Positions 30,693 to 40,932 of a stretch of 64,000 bases of DNA are shown here, piece by piece. Made by a program: the position numbers and the translations under genes. Position 1 is the stretch's first letter. The number at the start of each line of letters is the position of its first letter. Source of the DNA: Isochrysis galbana. Taxonomy: Eukaryota; Haptophyta; Isochrysidales; Isochrysidaceae. The notes below the pieces were generated by a model that worked only from the letters and a program-made list of their open reading frames with translations, was not told where the DNA came from and did not search any database. Location of the stretch: the NCBI GenBank assembly GCA_018136815.1, contig CM030940.1:1260313-1324312 (forward strand), read 5' to 3'.

Positions 30693-32723
30693 CTACTTGT
30701 GCACATTTGCAGTGGCGCTGCTATCGGAGTTAGCGGCGGCCAGCATGATGGCGACGATTTCCTCCCGATCCGGCGGTACCCCATCGCATGCGGATTCGGC
30801 GGCGGCGGCGGCGGCGGCGCGCGCGGCAGTTGCGGCATTGCGGAAAACTTGCTGAACGAGACTGAATCGGTAACATGATTTGCCAATGTTATTGGTGGCA
30901 TTCAATGGGTCAAAGATGATCAGAGGGTCCTGCTCGAAGGCGGCGAGAGGGCCGCAGTTATGGCGGCGCCCAACAACCACAACAGGTTCATCTTGGTGTC
31001 CGCGGTCCCAACCCAAGGCATGCACAGCTGGATCGAAGATGCTGCCGTAAAAATGTAGAAGCTCGAGGAGCAGGGTGGCGAGCGGTACAGATGTGCCCGT
31101 CGGCGAGGTCGGCAACGACGGTGGCGTGGCGCGGTTGCCCGCGGCGGCGTGAGCCTCACGCTCCGCGCGCAACATCGGAGACATGAGCAAGAATAGTGCG
31201 ACCATATTGGTGAGAGCATAAGACGAAAGGCCGCCAGTGTAGGTAGACTTCAAGTCGTGTTGTCGTAGCAGCTCTTTCAGCATGAGAGTCAACGGCCGGA
31301 GCGCCGGAAGTCCGGTCTGCAGCCAACGCACGTTTTGTGCAGCGGCAATGCCTGAATGGCGAGACGTGTGGACGGAAATGTCCACCTTGAGGCCAGCGGC
31401 GGCACCCTCGGTAACCTCGAGGGCGATGATGGGAACGGTCGACTTTTGTATGCTTGCCTTGACCGCCAGGGAGTCGAGGCATGGCAGAATCTTGCGCAAC
31501 GCCTGCAGCTGCGTCTCCACTGAGGGGTTCGGATCTGAAGTGAGGTCATGAGCGCCGACTACGACAAGGTCTACGTCGGAAGCCGCGCCGGCGAGGCCAG
31601 TCGCCCTAGAGCCGTAGCAAATAATCGCAGCACCAGGCCAGGCGGTGGAGACGGCGGCCTGTAGCTGCGCAGTGAGCTCACACGCCGGCTGGTCCATCTC
31701 CATGGCGCGCTCCACCTCCTTCTTCACAAACGTATTGCACGATGCGTCGAGCACGGCCAAGACCGCCTCTGGCAGCGGTACGTAGGCCGCTCTGCTAAAG
31801 TCAAACTTGACCACGTTTTTTCGGGCGAAGACGCCAGCGGAATGTTTCTTCGACTGGCGAGGCAGCTGCTGGTGCCGCTGCTGCTGGGGGCGCGACGATC
31901 GCGACTGCCAGGTGTTTCCAAATTGGTCGCTGCGGGGCTTCTTAGACGACGGACGCGAGGCATCGGTTCGCTGGCTCTGGCCAGCGTTGGTTCGCTGGTC
32001 AGCAGGGGGCGAGCGCACATCGCTCTGACGCTTCGAGGGAGACATGAGAAGGTCGCGTGGGGGCGGAGTCTGCGGCCGCTCAACTTGCGTTGCACGGCCC
32101 TCATCCTGCGCAGGGTCTATTGACACCGGGCCAGGCGAGGCGACCTCCCGCTTCGAGCCATCCGCATCGCCAGCGGGCGCGTCGGCTGCAGGAGCGGATG
32201 CATCCAGCGATCCGCCTTCGCGCAGGATGTCCGCCGCCGTCACCATCCGGGACGCCTCGGATTGAGCACCTTCATCACCAATCTTGACGGGGCGCGGTCG
32301 CGGTGACGAGCTCGGGCTGGGATGAGCTGTCACTAGGGATCCATCACCGTTTCCGCTCGAGTTCGAGGCAGCGGCCGAGGCATCAGAAGACGGATTCATC
32401 GAGCAGGCGTCGCTGCTGGCATCAGAGCTCCGGGCGCTAGTTTCCTCACTCTGCTGGTGCAACCCCGCAGGCTTTTCTGCGGCCGCTTCCGGCTGCGCGT
32501 TGTGCGCGGAGCGCGATGGCTCCGAGTGCGGTGTCTGAAGAGCGACGGCGTTCCCAAAGGAAGTGGCGAGCCCAGGAGTCCGCTGGCTGTTTCGTCCCTG
32601 CCTGACGACCTGCGCCCAGGGGGTGACGGCCTCTCGCTTCGCCTCCGTCTTGCCCATCCTCCTGCGAGAGTGGAAGAGAGGAGTCTGCTCGTTCTCCTTG
32701 CCGAGCTGAGCCAGTGCTGGCAT
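30693..32723 (-). CDS. TENT4-like: Non-canonical poly(A) polymerase (TRF4/PAPD5-like nucleotidyltransferase)
   Basis: 676 residues without an intron. TRF4/PAPD5 enzymes add A tails to nuclear RNAs for exosome decay, usually in TRAMP-like complexes. The catalytic core has YGSRATG then SDVDLVV, with metal-binding Asp383 and Asp385, and a third Asp448 in LKVDIS. The central domain shows RPLTLMLKELLRQHDL, YTGGLSSYALTNMVALFLL and the PAP-associated motif IFDPLNATNNIGKSCYRF. The first ~340 residues are Ser/Pro/Asp-rich and probably disordered. The ATG at 32723 is the first in the frame; the open sequence upstream has none. The C-terminus has an Ala run (codons at about 30790-30830). Assignment to the family is firm; the partner complex is inferred. 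Confidence 0.92.
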   Translation of the reverse strand: MPALAQLGKENEQTPLFHSRRRMGKTEAKREAVTPWAQVVRQGRNSQRTPGLATSFGNAVALQTPHSEPSRSAHNAQPEAAAEKPAGLHQQSEETSARSSDASSDACSMNPSSDASAAASNSSGNGDGSLVTAHPSPSSSPRPRPVKIGDEGAQSEASRMVTAADILREGGSLDASAPAADAPAGDADGSKREVASPGPVSIDPAQDEGRATQVERPQTPPPRDLLMSPSKRQSDVRSPPADQRTNAGQSQRTDASRPSSKKPRSDQFGNTWQSRSSRPQQQRHQQLPRQSKKHSAGVFARKNVVKFDFSRAAYVPLPEAVLAVLDASCNTFVKKEVERAMEMDQPACELTAQLQAAVSTAWPGAAIICYGSRATGLAGAASDVDLVVVGAHDLTSDPNPSVETQLQALRKILPCLDSLAVKASIQKSTVPIIALEVTEGAAAGLKVDISVHTSRHSGIAAAQNVRWLQTGLPALRPLTLMLKELLRQHDLKSTYTGGLSSYALTNMVALFLLMSPMLRAEREAHAAAGNRATPPSLPTSPTGTSVPLATLLLELLHFYGSIFDPAVHALGWDRGHQDEPVVVVGRRHNCGPLAAFEQDPLIIFDPLNATNNIGKSCYRFSLVQQVFRNAATAARAAAAAAAESACDGVPPDREEIVAIMLAAANSDSSATANVHK

Positions 32724-34155
32724 GACTGCTGTCGAAAGAGAGAGACTTGCTACGCGGCTCGCCGTACGCGCTCGCGCTGGACTTGTAGCTCTCCGTTCGC
32801 ACCTCGCCCCACCCACCCCGCTCCCAGACCCCCGCGCTCCCCGCCGGATGCGCTTGACGCTTCTCCTTCTCTGTGTCTCTCTGGCTGGCTGGCCGACCCC
32901 GCCCCCTCTCTCTCTACCCCCCTCAGCCGCCTCGAGCAAGCAGATGGGACAGCGGAGAGAGAGAGAGGAGAGAGAAGAGAGAGAAGAGAGGGGAGAGAGA
33001 GAGAGCGAGAGAGGGAGGGAGGAGATGAGGAAGGGCAGGAGGGAGGCTGCGTGTACGTCAGAGTGGGATCGAGATTCTTCGTTTTGGTCTGGGAGGTCTC
33101 GTCGTGTGAAGCGGCGCGCGCGGCCAGCTCTCAGAGAGGGAGAGCAGATGGGAAGAAGCGAAGGATCACGCGGGGAGACCGGAAAGACATCTCTCTCGGG
33201 GCCGCAGCGAGGGGCGATGTGAGCACGCGAGGAGAAAGGTGAGAGAATGTGGAGCTGAGAAGCCCCCCCCCCCCTCGCTCCGCCAACTCCCCCCCCCCTT
33301 CGCGCGGGGGGGCTGAGCGGCCCTAACAGACAGAGGAATGGGGGGGGCGTTCAACGTGAGAAACCGGCGCCGTTTGAAGAGCGCGCGCCGCCCCCCTCCC
33401 CCTCCCCCTCTCCCCCCTCCCCCTCCCCTTCTTCTCCCTCGCATCTCCCCCGCCGCCCCTCCCCCCTCCCCCCCTCATTCAAATTCCCCCTCTCCCCCTC
33501 CTCCCAATCTCTTCCCCTCCCACGGCCAAAGGGAAGAAAGGAGGCAGTGGTCGCCGTGCCTCCCCACACAGAGGCACACCCCCTCGCGGTATCTTCTCCT
33601 CTCTCGCGCGTCGGAAGTGCCGACGGGGAAGAGGAGAGAGAGAGAGAGAGAGAGAGAGCGGACGGGACGACGAGACTCGCGACACTTCTCGACGTACGTC
33701 GTCCCTCGTGGTGCAGAACCAACCACACGAGGGAGAGAGAGAGAGGGAGAGAGAGAGAGAGGCCGTGCAATCCGTCTAAAGAAGGGGGCCTCACTCAACC
33801 TTTGTATCGGTCCGTGCTCGGCCGCGGCTGGGTGCGAGGCGCGCGCTCTCTCTCCCCCTCTCTCGTGGGACACGACTCTCTCTCTCTCTCTCTCTCTCCC
33901 TCTCTCTCCCTCTCTCTCTCGCTCTCTCGTGGGAGAGAAGAAGGACCGACGGCCTCCTTCTCGCGTCATCACGAAATACCGCGGGCGCGGCCGTCGCATT
34001 CACGAGCCTCTGCAGGCCATACCGCTATTTCCGCTCTACCGTCTACCGTTATAACCGCGATGGTTCATGGTCAATCTTCGTTCTTATGTCTATACGCTTA
34101 CGACTTACGACGTCTTTACGCTTCTATCAATCACTACACTTCATTCAATGTTGGT
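32724..34155. repeat. Simple-repeat-rich intergenic region (GA/CT microsatellites, poly-C)
   Basis: Contains (GA)n at about 32955-33015, 33626-33658 and 33731-33762, (CT)n at about 33870-33930, and C/T-rich mirror-like tracts at 33390-33500. It includes the promoter side of the poly(A) polymerase gene. The long ORFs here consist only of repeat-encoded Glu/Arg or Ser/Leu and are not genes. Confidence 0.65.
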
Positions 34156-34608
34156 CTCACACTAATCTTATGATTGGTCGCCATGGAGGGGAGGCTCACG
34201 CCCCCCCTACTCTCTCGCCCCAAAGGCTCACGAGCGCCAGCGAGGGAGAGGCGGGGGAGGCCAGGGCCCAGCCCCAGCCTCCTCTGCCCCTTGAGCTGGC
34301 CTCCAGGAGCCTCCAGGGGCCGCCAGAGGGCAGCTGGAGGCCTGCCGCAGGCGCGCCATCGCGCGTGCCGCAAGAGAGGGGAGAGAGAGCGCGGAGAAGG
34401 GGGTGGGCGGAGCGAGAGCTCTGCCCACCGAAAAATCGGTAAGTCCCGAACCTGTTTACAGGATAAGTCGGGACAGAGTCGGCCGCCCACTCGGAGACAC
34501 AGGAGGATGGGGGGGAAAGATCACCGGGGGGAGGCGCGGGCCACCGGACCATATCTAAGCCCTTCACCCCTATCCCCCTAGTAGTGTACGGGGGGGGGGC
34601 AAGTATCA
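34156..34608 (+). mobile_element. Family-D-type retroposon, 3' part missing
   Basis: Starts with hairpin AATCTTATGATT followed by CGCCATGG. It contains the conserved stem GTCCCG...CGGGAC (34443-34474) and the TAAGCCCTTCACCCC block. It ends abruptly where the next element's 5' end begins. Confidence 0.65.
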
Positions 34609-35413
34609 GTAAAACTGATAGGGTCATGGGGGCCCCGTGCCCCCCCTCCTCCATCGCAGACACCCCCTGGGTGGGCCTGCACACTCAACCTCAGCCCCTG
34701 CCTGCTGGCAGGGGCTGAGCTGACATCACTCTGGCACAGACCCTCGCCGAGCGCGCATCGCGCGCCGCACGCATTCGCCTGCACTGGCCCCTGATCGTAC
34801 TGACCCCCCACTCCACCACTGAGCCACAGACTACCTGAGCCGATAGGAGGGCACCAAGGACCAGCGAGGCCAGCGAGGGAGAGGCAGGAGAGGCCAGGGG
34901 CCCAGCCCCAGCCTCCACTGCCCCCTGAGCTGGCCCAGCTGGCCCTCTGGGGGGACCCGAGGGTCCCCTCAGAGAGGTGCCATGGCGCGCGCAGGCATCG
35001 CACGCCCGTAAGAGAACGAAGAGAACCGCGAGAAAAGAACGACAAAAAATCGACGCGATCTGACCCAAGAAAAGGTAAGACTCACGCCTGTTTACGGTAT
35101 GTTTACAGGCCGACACCCCGAGCGACACACGAATGCCGCGAAAACGCGGAGATACTTGAAAAAGACGCGAGAAGAGGGAGCCGAGACCTCCCAAGGGCAC
35201 GAAGTGTCACATGCAACAGGCGTTTACGTTTGTTTTGCCACAGGAACACCACACCAGCAGGTCTGCCCCAGCCCACCCCCTGCACTTGGCCCGTTGTAGT
35301 GCACGCGGCCCCCCCCCCCGATACCAAAGACAAAGGAATGAAGGGGGTGGTGTAAGGGAGTGAGTAAACTGGGGTATAGGCGATGTCGTGAGTGAGTACC
35401 GTGAGTACGTGGA
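34609..35413 (+). mobile_element. Family-A retroposon, 3'-truncated
   Basis: Its 5' hairpin TATCAGTAAAACTGATA is followed by GGGTCATGG. The body is nearly identical to 36278-37144 up to GTATAGCTAGCGTG, where similarity stops before the GAATCTTCAGA tail. No target duplication was found. Confidence 0.75.
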
Positions 35414-35929
35414 CTGTATAGCTAGCGTGCGGGCCCTACCTGAGCCTAGTGCTAGGGGCGAAGAGGGAGACGGAGGTTCGGAGGCTCGCAACGCGCGGCG
35501 TTGGAGGGTAGGGACGAGGCTAGCTAGCGAGCTAGTGGAAGAGAGAGAATGAGAACGAGAGCTTCTTAGGTCCAAGGTAGACACGAGGGACTACAACACA
35601 GGGACTCCAAAAAAGTTGCCTCCACACGGACACACACGAACTAAACCAAACAGGGCGAAAACTAACCACACCCAAGACGGACTGCCAAGCGTCGGTACCA
35701 AGGCAACTTATCGGCGCACGGACATGCGACAGAGGAGTCGGAACAACGAGAGCAGACCTCGCTGGGGAGCTACAACCGATACACGAAGAGAAGACAAAAG
35801 ACAGTCATGGAACGTTTGATGACATCGAAAGAAAGTAAGAGAAGGGGCGGAATGTCAATCGACGAGACCTTGAGGCTTAAAATAACCCACCGGTTAGAAG
35901 TAAAAGTCTGTCATCGTATGGAATACGAC
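35414..35929. other. Probable old LINE sequence, not resolvable
   Basis: A-ending codon-like composition (about 35580-35830), like the LINE remnants elsewhere, but with stops in all frames and no recognised motif. Confidence 0.35.
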
Positions 35930-36190
35930 ACTTTTGGAGCCTGTTGCTGGTGGAGTGGTACCAGCAGCCTGCTGTTCCCCATGGGGGGGGCCAGCATGGC
36001 TGCCATGGGTGATGTGGCCGAAGCCACGGGCCGTGTGGCGCGACCGGAGTCGCACGCACCTGCTCGGCCTCGGACGGCGGACGCGACCGCTTCGACAGCG
36101 GCTGCTCCATGGGCGCAGGGGGGGCGCCAGGCCCGAATGAGAGGGGAGTCGCGGCGGCGCGCTCCATCGCGTCTAAGTATAAACTTAGTT
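35930..36190 (-). pseudogene. 5' end and ORF1 start of a LINE with the family-B hairpin
   Basis: On the minus strand, hairpin AAGTTTATACTT is followed after 7 bases by an ATG (36167). The frame opens MERAAATPLSFGPG and then reads PLSKRSRPPSEAE, parallel to the MERA...PLSPKRPR start of the other LINE 5' ends. The frame stays open for 96 codons (to 35877), but sequence beyond about 35930 no longer resembles the other copies. Confidence 0.6.
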
Positions 36191-36277
36191 GAGGAAACCC
36201 AAACTTAAGAAACCGCTAGAACTCAGCACCCCCGTATTCGTCGAGAATGTGAAAGGTAGGCTGCAACTGAGCGAAAA

Positions 36278-37144
36278 AACTATCAGTAAAACTGATAGGG
36301 TCATGGGGGCCCCGTGCCCCCCCTCCTCCATCGCAGACACCCCCTGGGTGGGCCTGCACACTCAACCTCAGCCCCTGCCTGCTGGCAGGGGCTGAGCTGA
36401 CATCACTCTGGCACAGACCCTCGCCGAGCGCGCATCGCGCGCCGCACGCATTCGCCTGCACTGGCCCCTGATCGTACTGACCCCCCACTCCACCACTGAG
36501 CCACAGACCACCTGAGCCGCCAGGAGGGCACCAAGGACCAGCGAGGCCAGCGAGGGAGAGGCAGGAGAGGCCAGGGGCCCAGCCCCAGCCTCCACTGCCC
36601 CCTGAGCTGGCCCAGCTGGCCCTCTGGGGGGACCCGAGGGTCCCCTCAGAGGGGTGCCATGGCGCGCGCAGGCATCGCACGCCCGTAAGAGAACGAAGAG
36701 AACCGCGAGAAAAGAACGACAAAAAAAACGACGCGATCTGACCCAAGAAAAGGTAAGACTCACGCTTGTTTACGGTATGTTTACAGGCCGACACCCCGAG
36801 CGACACACGAATGCCGCGAAAACGCGGAGATACTTGAAAAAGACGCGAGAAGAGGGGGCCGAGACCTCCCAGGGGCACGAAGTGTCACATGCAACAGGCG
36901 TTTACGTTTGTTTTGCCACAGGAACACCACACCAGCAGGTCTGCCCCAGCCCACCCCCTGCACTTGGCCCGTTGTAGTGCACGCGGGCCCCCCCCCCGAT
37001 ACCCGATACCAAAGACAAAGGAATGAGGGGGGTAGTGTAAGGGAGTGAGTAAACTGGGGTATAGGCGATGTCGTGAGTGAGTACCGTGAGTACGTGGACT
37101 GTATAGCTAGCGTGAGTAGCCCGAATCTTCAGATGTTTTATTAT
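36278..37144 (+). mobile_element. Complete family-A non-autonomous retroposon (867 bp)
   Basis: The 16-bp target duplication TGCAACTGAGCGAAAA lies at 36262-36277 and 37145-37160. The 5' hairpin CTATCAGTAAAACTGATAG is followed by GGGTCATGG and a G-run/C-run hairpin. An internal GGTAAGACTCACG...TTTACAGG module lies at about 36752-36788, and a GCACTTGGCCCGTTGTAGTGC stem-type block at 36960-36985. The 3' end is GTAGCCCGAATCTTCAGATG plus TTTTATTAT. It has no coding capacity. It interrupts a LINE-like frame (36200-36277 and 37161 onward). Confidence 0.88.
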
Positions 37145-37684
37145 TGCAACTGAGCGAAAACTTTAGCCTAGTGGCGAAAGCACCTGGTCTCACCGAAAGG
37201 CTCGCATAGAAAGCTGAGTGAAACTCCGCTCTCATAGCTCATCTAGATGTTTGCCCGGACATTAGTGGTTTTACAAGATAAACACCGTAGCACCCAGTAG
37301 CAACGACACCCTGCGACAACCCTATGATAAACAGGTCGCTCAGCAGCACAGGAGGGAGTTGAGAACACGCCGCTGAGGATAGGTGCACTCCGCCCTGCTC
37401 GGACCCCCCACACGACCCGGGCCCCTAAGAAGAGCACGAGGGGAGTTGCCGCAAGGCGGGGAATGAGGGTGAGGAAGGGAAGGGGGCGTGGCTGCGAGAA
37501 GACGATCCAGGGCCACGTGTGACGTGTGAGGCGAGAATATTAAATAATTATTAAAAGGTTTTTTACTACTATTTATTTACACTCTAGACCCGGGCGAACA
37601 AGAGAAGGAGCTGAGTGATTAGGGTGAGAGAGCAACGGATGGGCTAGGCCTCAAGAGCTCCACAGAGAGCTAGAAAGCGCAATA
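37145..37684. repeat. LINE relic and retroposon tail
   Basis: 37161-37260 continues the broken LINE-like frame interrupted by the family-A insertion. 37425-37575 matches 29690-29815: AGAGCACGAGGGGAGTT through GGCGAGAATATTAAA and AAAAGGTTTTTT, a retroposon 3' tail. Confidence 0.5.
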
Positions 37685-39254
37685 CTAGCCTCCAGCTCCA
37701 TCCGACTCCAATGGCGCAGACGCCTGGCCTCCAACTAGCGGCAAAGGCATGGGTGGCATGGGCGGTGCAAGATCAGGGCCGAGCAATCCAGCCGACGGCA
37801 TGGAATGGTGCACGCGCTCGGCTGCCAGTGGAATCATAGACGGGTATCCCTCAGTCATCAAGCCATTCCCGGCCGTCGAGTCAGCCTGCCCTTGAGCATC
37901 ATGCGCAGATACCTCATTGCACACGGATGGAGTGGTCGAAGTCGTCCCGTAGAGCGATGCGAATGATGCAGCAGATTGAGGCGTGCAGGTGCCCTCGGGC
38001 GGTGTGAGTAGCGACCCCCATAAAGCAGGTGCAGCCTTATCGATCACGAGGGTGAGAGTACGGGTTTGGACATCGTTAGTCATGACTCTCTTACCGTCGG
38101 TCGTCACGGCCCAAGAGCTATCCGATGGCCTGAGAGGCGGACGGCGAGGGTGATTCGCACCTCTAGAGACCACATCACCACGCACCATAATCCGGAGAAA
38201 GCACTTAATCAATCAGACGGATGGGGCGTGCTTGTGCACCCAGCCACCTGAGCACGCATACGAGGCGCGGCGCACCTGGAGGCCGCAAAGAGCCTGCCTT
38301 GCAAGATGGCTTTGCCGGTTGCTTGCAGCACAACAGCTACGGAATATGTGTCAATTGTCACAAGGAGGTCTTGAGTTCCTGACCAGCGTGAGGGAAAAGT
38401 GGTAAAAACAAAATTCACATCATCTACGTGGGTGGAGAACGCGCTTGTACACATAGGATCCTAGTGCGGCGCGGTGCCAGAGGTTGCTGTTGCATCATGG
38501 AATGGCCCAAGTAAGCATGTGCACCCACCTACTCCGCAAGGAAGAGGGATTGCAGCACTTATATCGTTCATGGTCTGCTCCCAAGTGCCCCAGGACGCTG
38601 CACCACTTCCCGCACGTCCACGTCTAGGAGTGTGGCTGACACGCACAGCACTCTTCGCTGAGTCCGCTTCGGTGGTCGTTGAGCCGGGGCTGAGGGCACA
38701 GCTGGTGGCAATGGAAACCGCGGAAACGTCGCCATTAGAAGTTCGAAGAGTTGCGCTCCGCCGTGATGCACTCTCAGACAGTGGAGACAGCTTGACGTTC
38801 GTGGCAGTACTGGTCGACCTGACACGAACCCGGCTTGGAGTGATCGGCACGCCCACACAGGGTGCTCGCGAGCTTATGCTGTTGTGACCAACGTGTAGCT
38901 ATGGCGCGCCTTTCAACGACTCCAAACAGGCTTGAGGAGTTGGGCTTGCCGATGACGGACTCGAGCGCAGCGGCTGCCGATCGATGCTCTGCTGACGTCG
39001 TCGCACGTCTCGTAACTGCAACCGCCGTTGGCAGTGGTGCGCTCTGCAGTGTTCCTGTCCCAACATTTCTCAACTTTGTGGCTGCCTTGCCTGTCTCAGC
39101 ATGGTTACTGCCAGAGTGCCCATCGTGCTTCCCATCAGGGCCCGTCTTGTGAGCGCGCTGTACTGCCTGCGCTTCCTCACTGTGCGCTGTTGCAGTAGGA
39201 TCTCCGGCTTCCCGCAGATGAAACGCGATGACCTCATGTAGATGACGCCGACCT
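37685..39254 (-). CDS. Unrecognised coding-like region, possibly downstream exons of the MYND gene
   Basis: Minus-strand open segments at 39286-38774, 38856-38461, 38454-38209 and 38212-37685 have non-repetitive composition. The first (HLHEVIAFHLREAGDPTATA) continues past the MYND exon if a short intron ends at CACCCCTAG near 39288. The last is Pro/Gly-rich at its end (PPMPPMPLP). No family is recognised, exon borders are guesses, and some segments may be non-coding. Confidence 0.3.
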
Positions 39255-39653
39255 TCAGCGTCTCCCATCCCCTCGGCTCGCACCAAGGCCTAGGGGTGCA
39301 TGGTAGTCGGAGTGACTGTGCCGAACACACAGGACTTCCTCACAAAGGGCGCAGTGGCGCACCTGCTCGTAGCACTCGATCAGCTCGTCGGTGGGTGCGC
39401 CCTCCAGCCGCAGCCGGCCCACACGCGACGTGTGCTTCTCCACCCACTGGATGTAGCCACCGTAGCCCTCTTCGCAGCTCTCCCTGTGTGCCTCCCACCC
39501 AGCGGCCTGGCACTTGCGGTCGCAGTAGGGCGCGAAGTGGCAGGCGGCACAGCGCGACTTGGCGGCCGGCGCACCGCATGCCGAGCAGAGCCACGTCTTG
39601 CTCGCTCGGAGCGGGTCCCACGCGAGGAGGACACCCGACGAGGAGAGCGCCAT
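39255..39653 (-). CDS. MYND zinc-finger protein, first exon
   Basis: Starts at ATG 39653 in a CCGATGG context. A MYND finger is evident: CSACGAPAAKSRCAAC then HFAPYCDRKCQAAGW and EAHRESC, with the full Cys/His set. MYND fingers mediate protein-protein contacts and often pair with ankyrin repeats. The frame ends at 39255, but a splice is likely near 39330-39290, since coding-like sequence continues in another frame. An ankyrin-like exon lies 330 bp upstream on the same strand, so both could belong to one gene interrupted by the RT fragment at 39.75-39.96 kb. Confidence 0.7.
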   Translation of the reverse strand: MALSSSGVLLAWDPLRASKTWLCSACGAPAAKSRCAACHFAPYCDRKCQAAGWEAHRESCEEGYGGYIQWVEKHTSRVGRLRLEGAPTDELIECYEQVRHCALCEEVLCVRHSHSDYHAPLGLGASRGDGRR

Positions 39654-39744
39654 CGGCCCCGCGCCACTTTGCAGTACGCCCGCGGCTCACGCTTTACGTT
39701 CGAACGTCTGGCGTCGTAGGGCATATTGTTAGAAAGAGGATGAG

Positions 39745-39960
39745 CTGTACGATAAATTCGTGAATCGGCTTCAAGATGACAAATATGGCAGGTTCATAAG
39801 GGCATACATATCATTCAGACGTTTCGATACCCAAAGACGTCTCTTCGACTGCCTACGACTTTGTGGAGTTTTCCGAAACCATCGACAGCGAGCATCAGAG
39901 GGCGCTCCAACCGCACAAGAAGCGGAAGAAGATATCATCGACCCCTCAAGCGGCGCCCGA
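39745..39960 (+). pseudogene. LINE reverse-transcriptase fragment
   Basis: The frame reads DDKYGRFIRAYISFRRFDTQ and RRLFDCLRLCGV, like the RT motif-A helix region of LINEs (xFxDxxKAFDxV...LLF..L...G), but with the catalytic Asp replaced. The same segment occurs at 49683-49745. It lies between the ankyrin-like and MYND exons. Confidence 0.6.
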
Positions 39961-39983
39961 GACGAGCTGCCATCAAGTTCTTG

Positions 39984-40334
39984 TCACAGCAGAGCGAGGA
40001 AGCATTCGCGCTGGTTGTTGTGGATGGCCACCATGAGCGGCGTCGCCCTCAACTCCTCGTCGCCGATGCCGTAGTCGACGAGCGACGGGTCCAGCCGAAT
40101 GGTCCACTTCAGGGCCTCGACGAGCCCCCTGCCCGCGCACACGTACGCCAGCAACCTCCAAGGGGTACGCCTCGGCACGTCAGGGGGGCGGGTGAGGGCC
40201 AGGGCGTGCGCGAGGGGCTTGGAGCACTGCTCGAGCAGGTACTGCTCCGGGCCGCGCAGGTGATCCGCGAGCAGGTCGATGACGTCCAGCAGACGGACGG
40301 GCGCAGTGGGCGGCGGGGGGTCGACGGCGAGCAT
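39984..40334 (-). CDS. Ankyrin-repeat-like exon
   Basis: Begins at ATG 40334 (MLAVDPPPPTAPVRLLDVID). It is helical, and residues about 95-117 (ELRATPLMVAIHNNQRECFL) fit an ankyrin repeat (xxTPLxxAxxxNxxxxxxLL). It ends at a stop directly after LALL; a possible splice donor (GCT|GTGACAAG) lies there, so the gene may continue. The TPM gene starts divergently 0.6 kb away. Confidence 0.5.
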   Translation of the reverse strand: MLAVDPPPPTAPVRLLDVIDLLADHLRGPEQYLLEQCSKPLAHALALTRPPDVPRRTPWRLLAYVCAGRGLVEALKWTIRLDPSLVDYGIGDEELRATPLMVAIHNNQRECFLALL

Positions 40335-40932
40335 CGGCGGGGTGGGATGGGGAGGTGGGGGCGGAGGGGGGGGGTGGGGGGTGGAAAGAGGCGAGAGGAT
40401 CGCGCGCCGGGGGCTGGGGGTGGGGGTGGGGGATGGGGTAGAGGGGCTGTGGATGGGAAGGGGGGGGGGTATGGATCAGGGGAGGTCGGACAGAGGACCC
40501 GCGCAGGACACACCCCCGCCGCTCCACTCGATAGGAAAGAAAAGCGCGCGCGAGGGAGATGGGAGTCCGGGCGGCGCGGGGGCGAGTCCGGGCGGCGGGA
40601 GGGAGAGTCCGCGCGGTGGAAAGGAAGAAGCGCGCGCGGGGCGAGAGAAGAAAGCGCGCGCGGGGCGAGAGAAGAAAGCGCGCGCGCCGCCGCGCGCATT
40701 CTGTCAGATTGACCCTCGCGCGAGCGGTGGGAGGGGGGGGGGGGGAAGCGCGCACGCGCAGTGGGGCGCTACCCGGCAGCCCTTCGCGGTGCGCGCGCGC
40801 GGCCTCGTCTTCACGCAGTGCCTCCAGGAGGGCGCCGACACCATCGGCGACTACGTGCGCAAGCACGGGCGCGCCGATCCGCGTCGGGGTGAGCACGGCC
40901 GAAGGGAGGCGGCGGCGCCCCCGGGGCCGCCG

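Noticed and set aside
32457-33242. Plus-strand ORFs opposite the poly(A) polymerase start
   Set aside because: They arise from GA repeats and from the antisense of a well-supported gene.
33338-34173. Overlapping ORFs in the CT/GA microsatellite region
   Set aside because: Composition is pure repeat translation (Ser-Leu, Arg-Glu) with no conserved motif.
40279-40932. N-terminal extension of the TPM ORF
   Set aside because: Gly/Arg-rich translation of GC-rich upstream DNA, opposite the ankyrin-like exon; a clean signal peptide begins at 40933.
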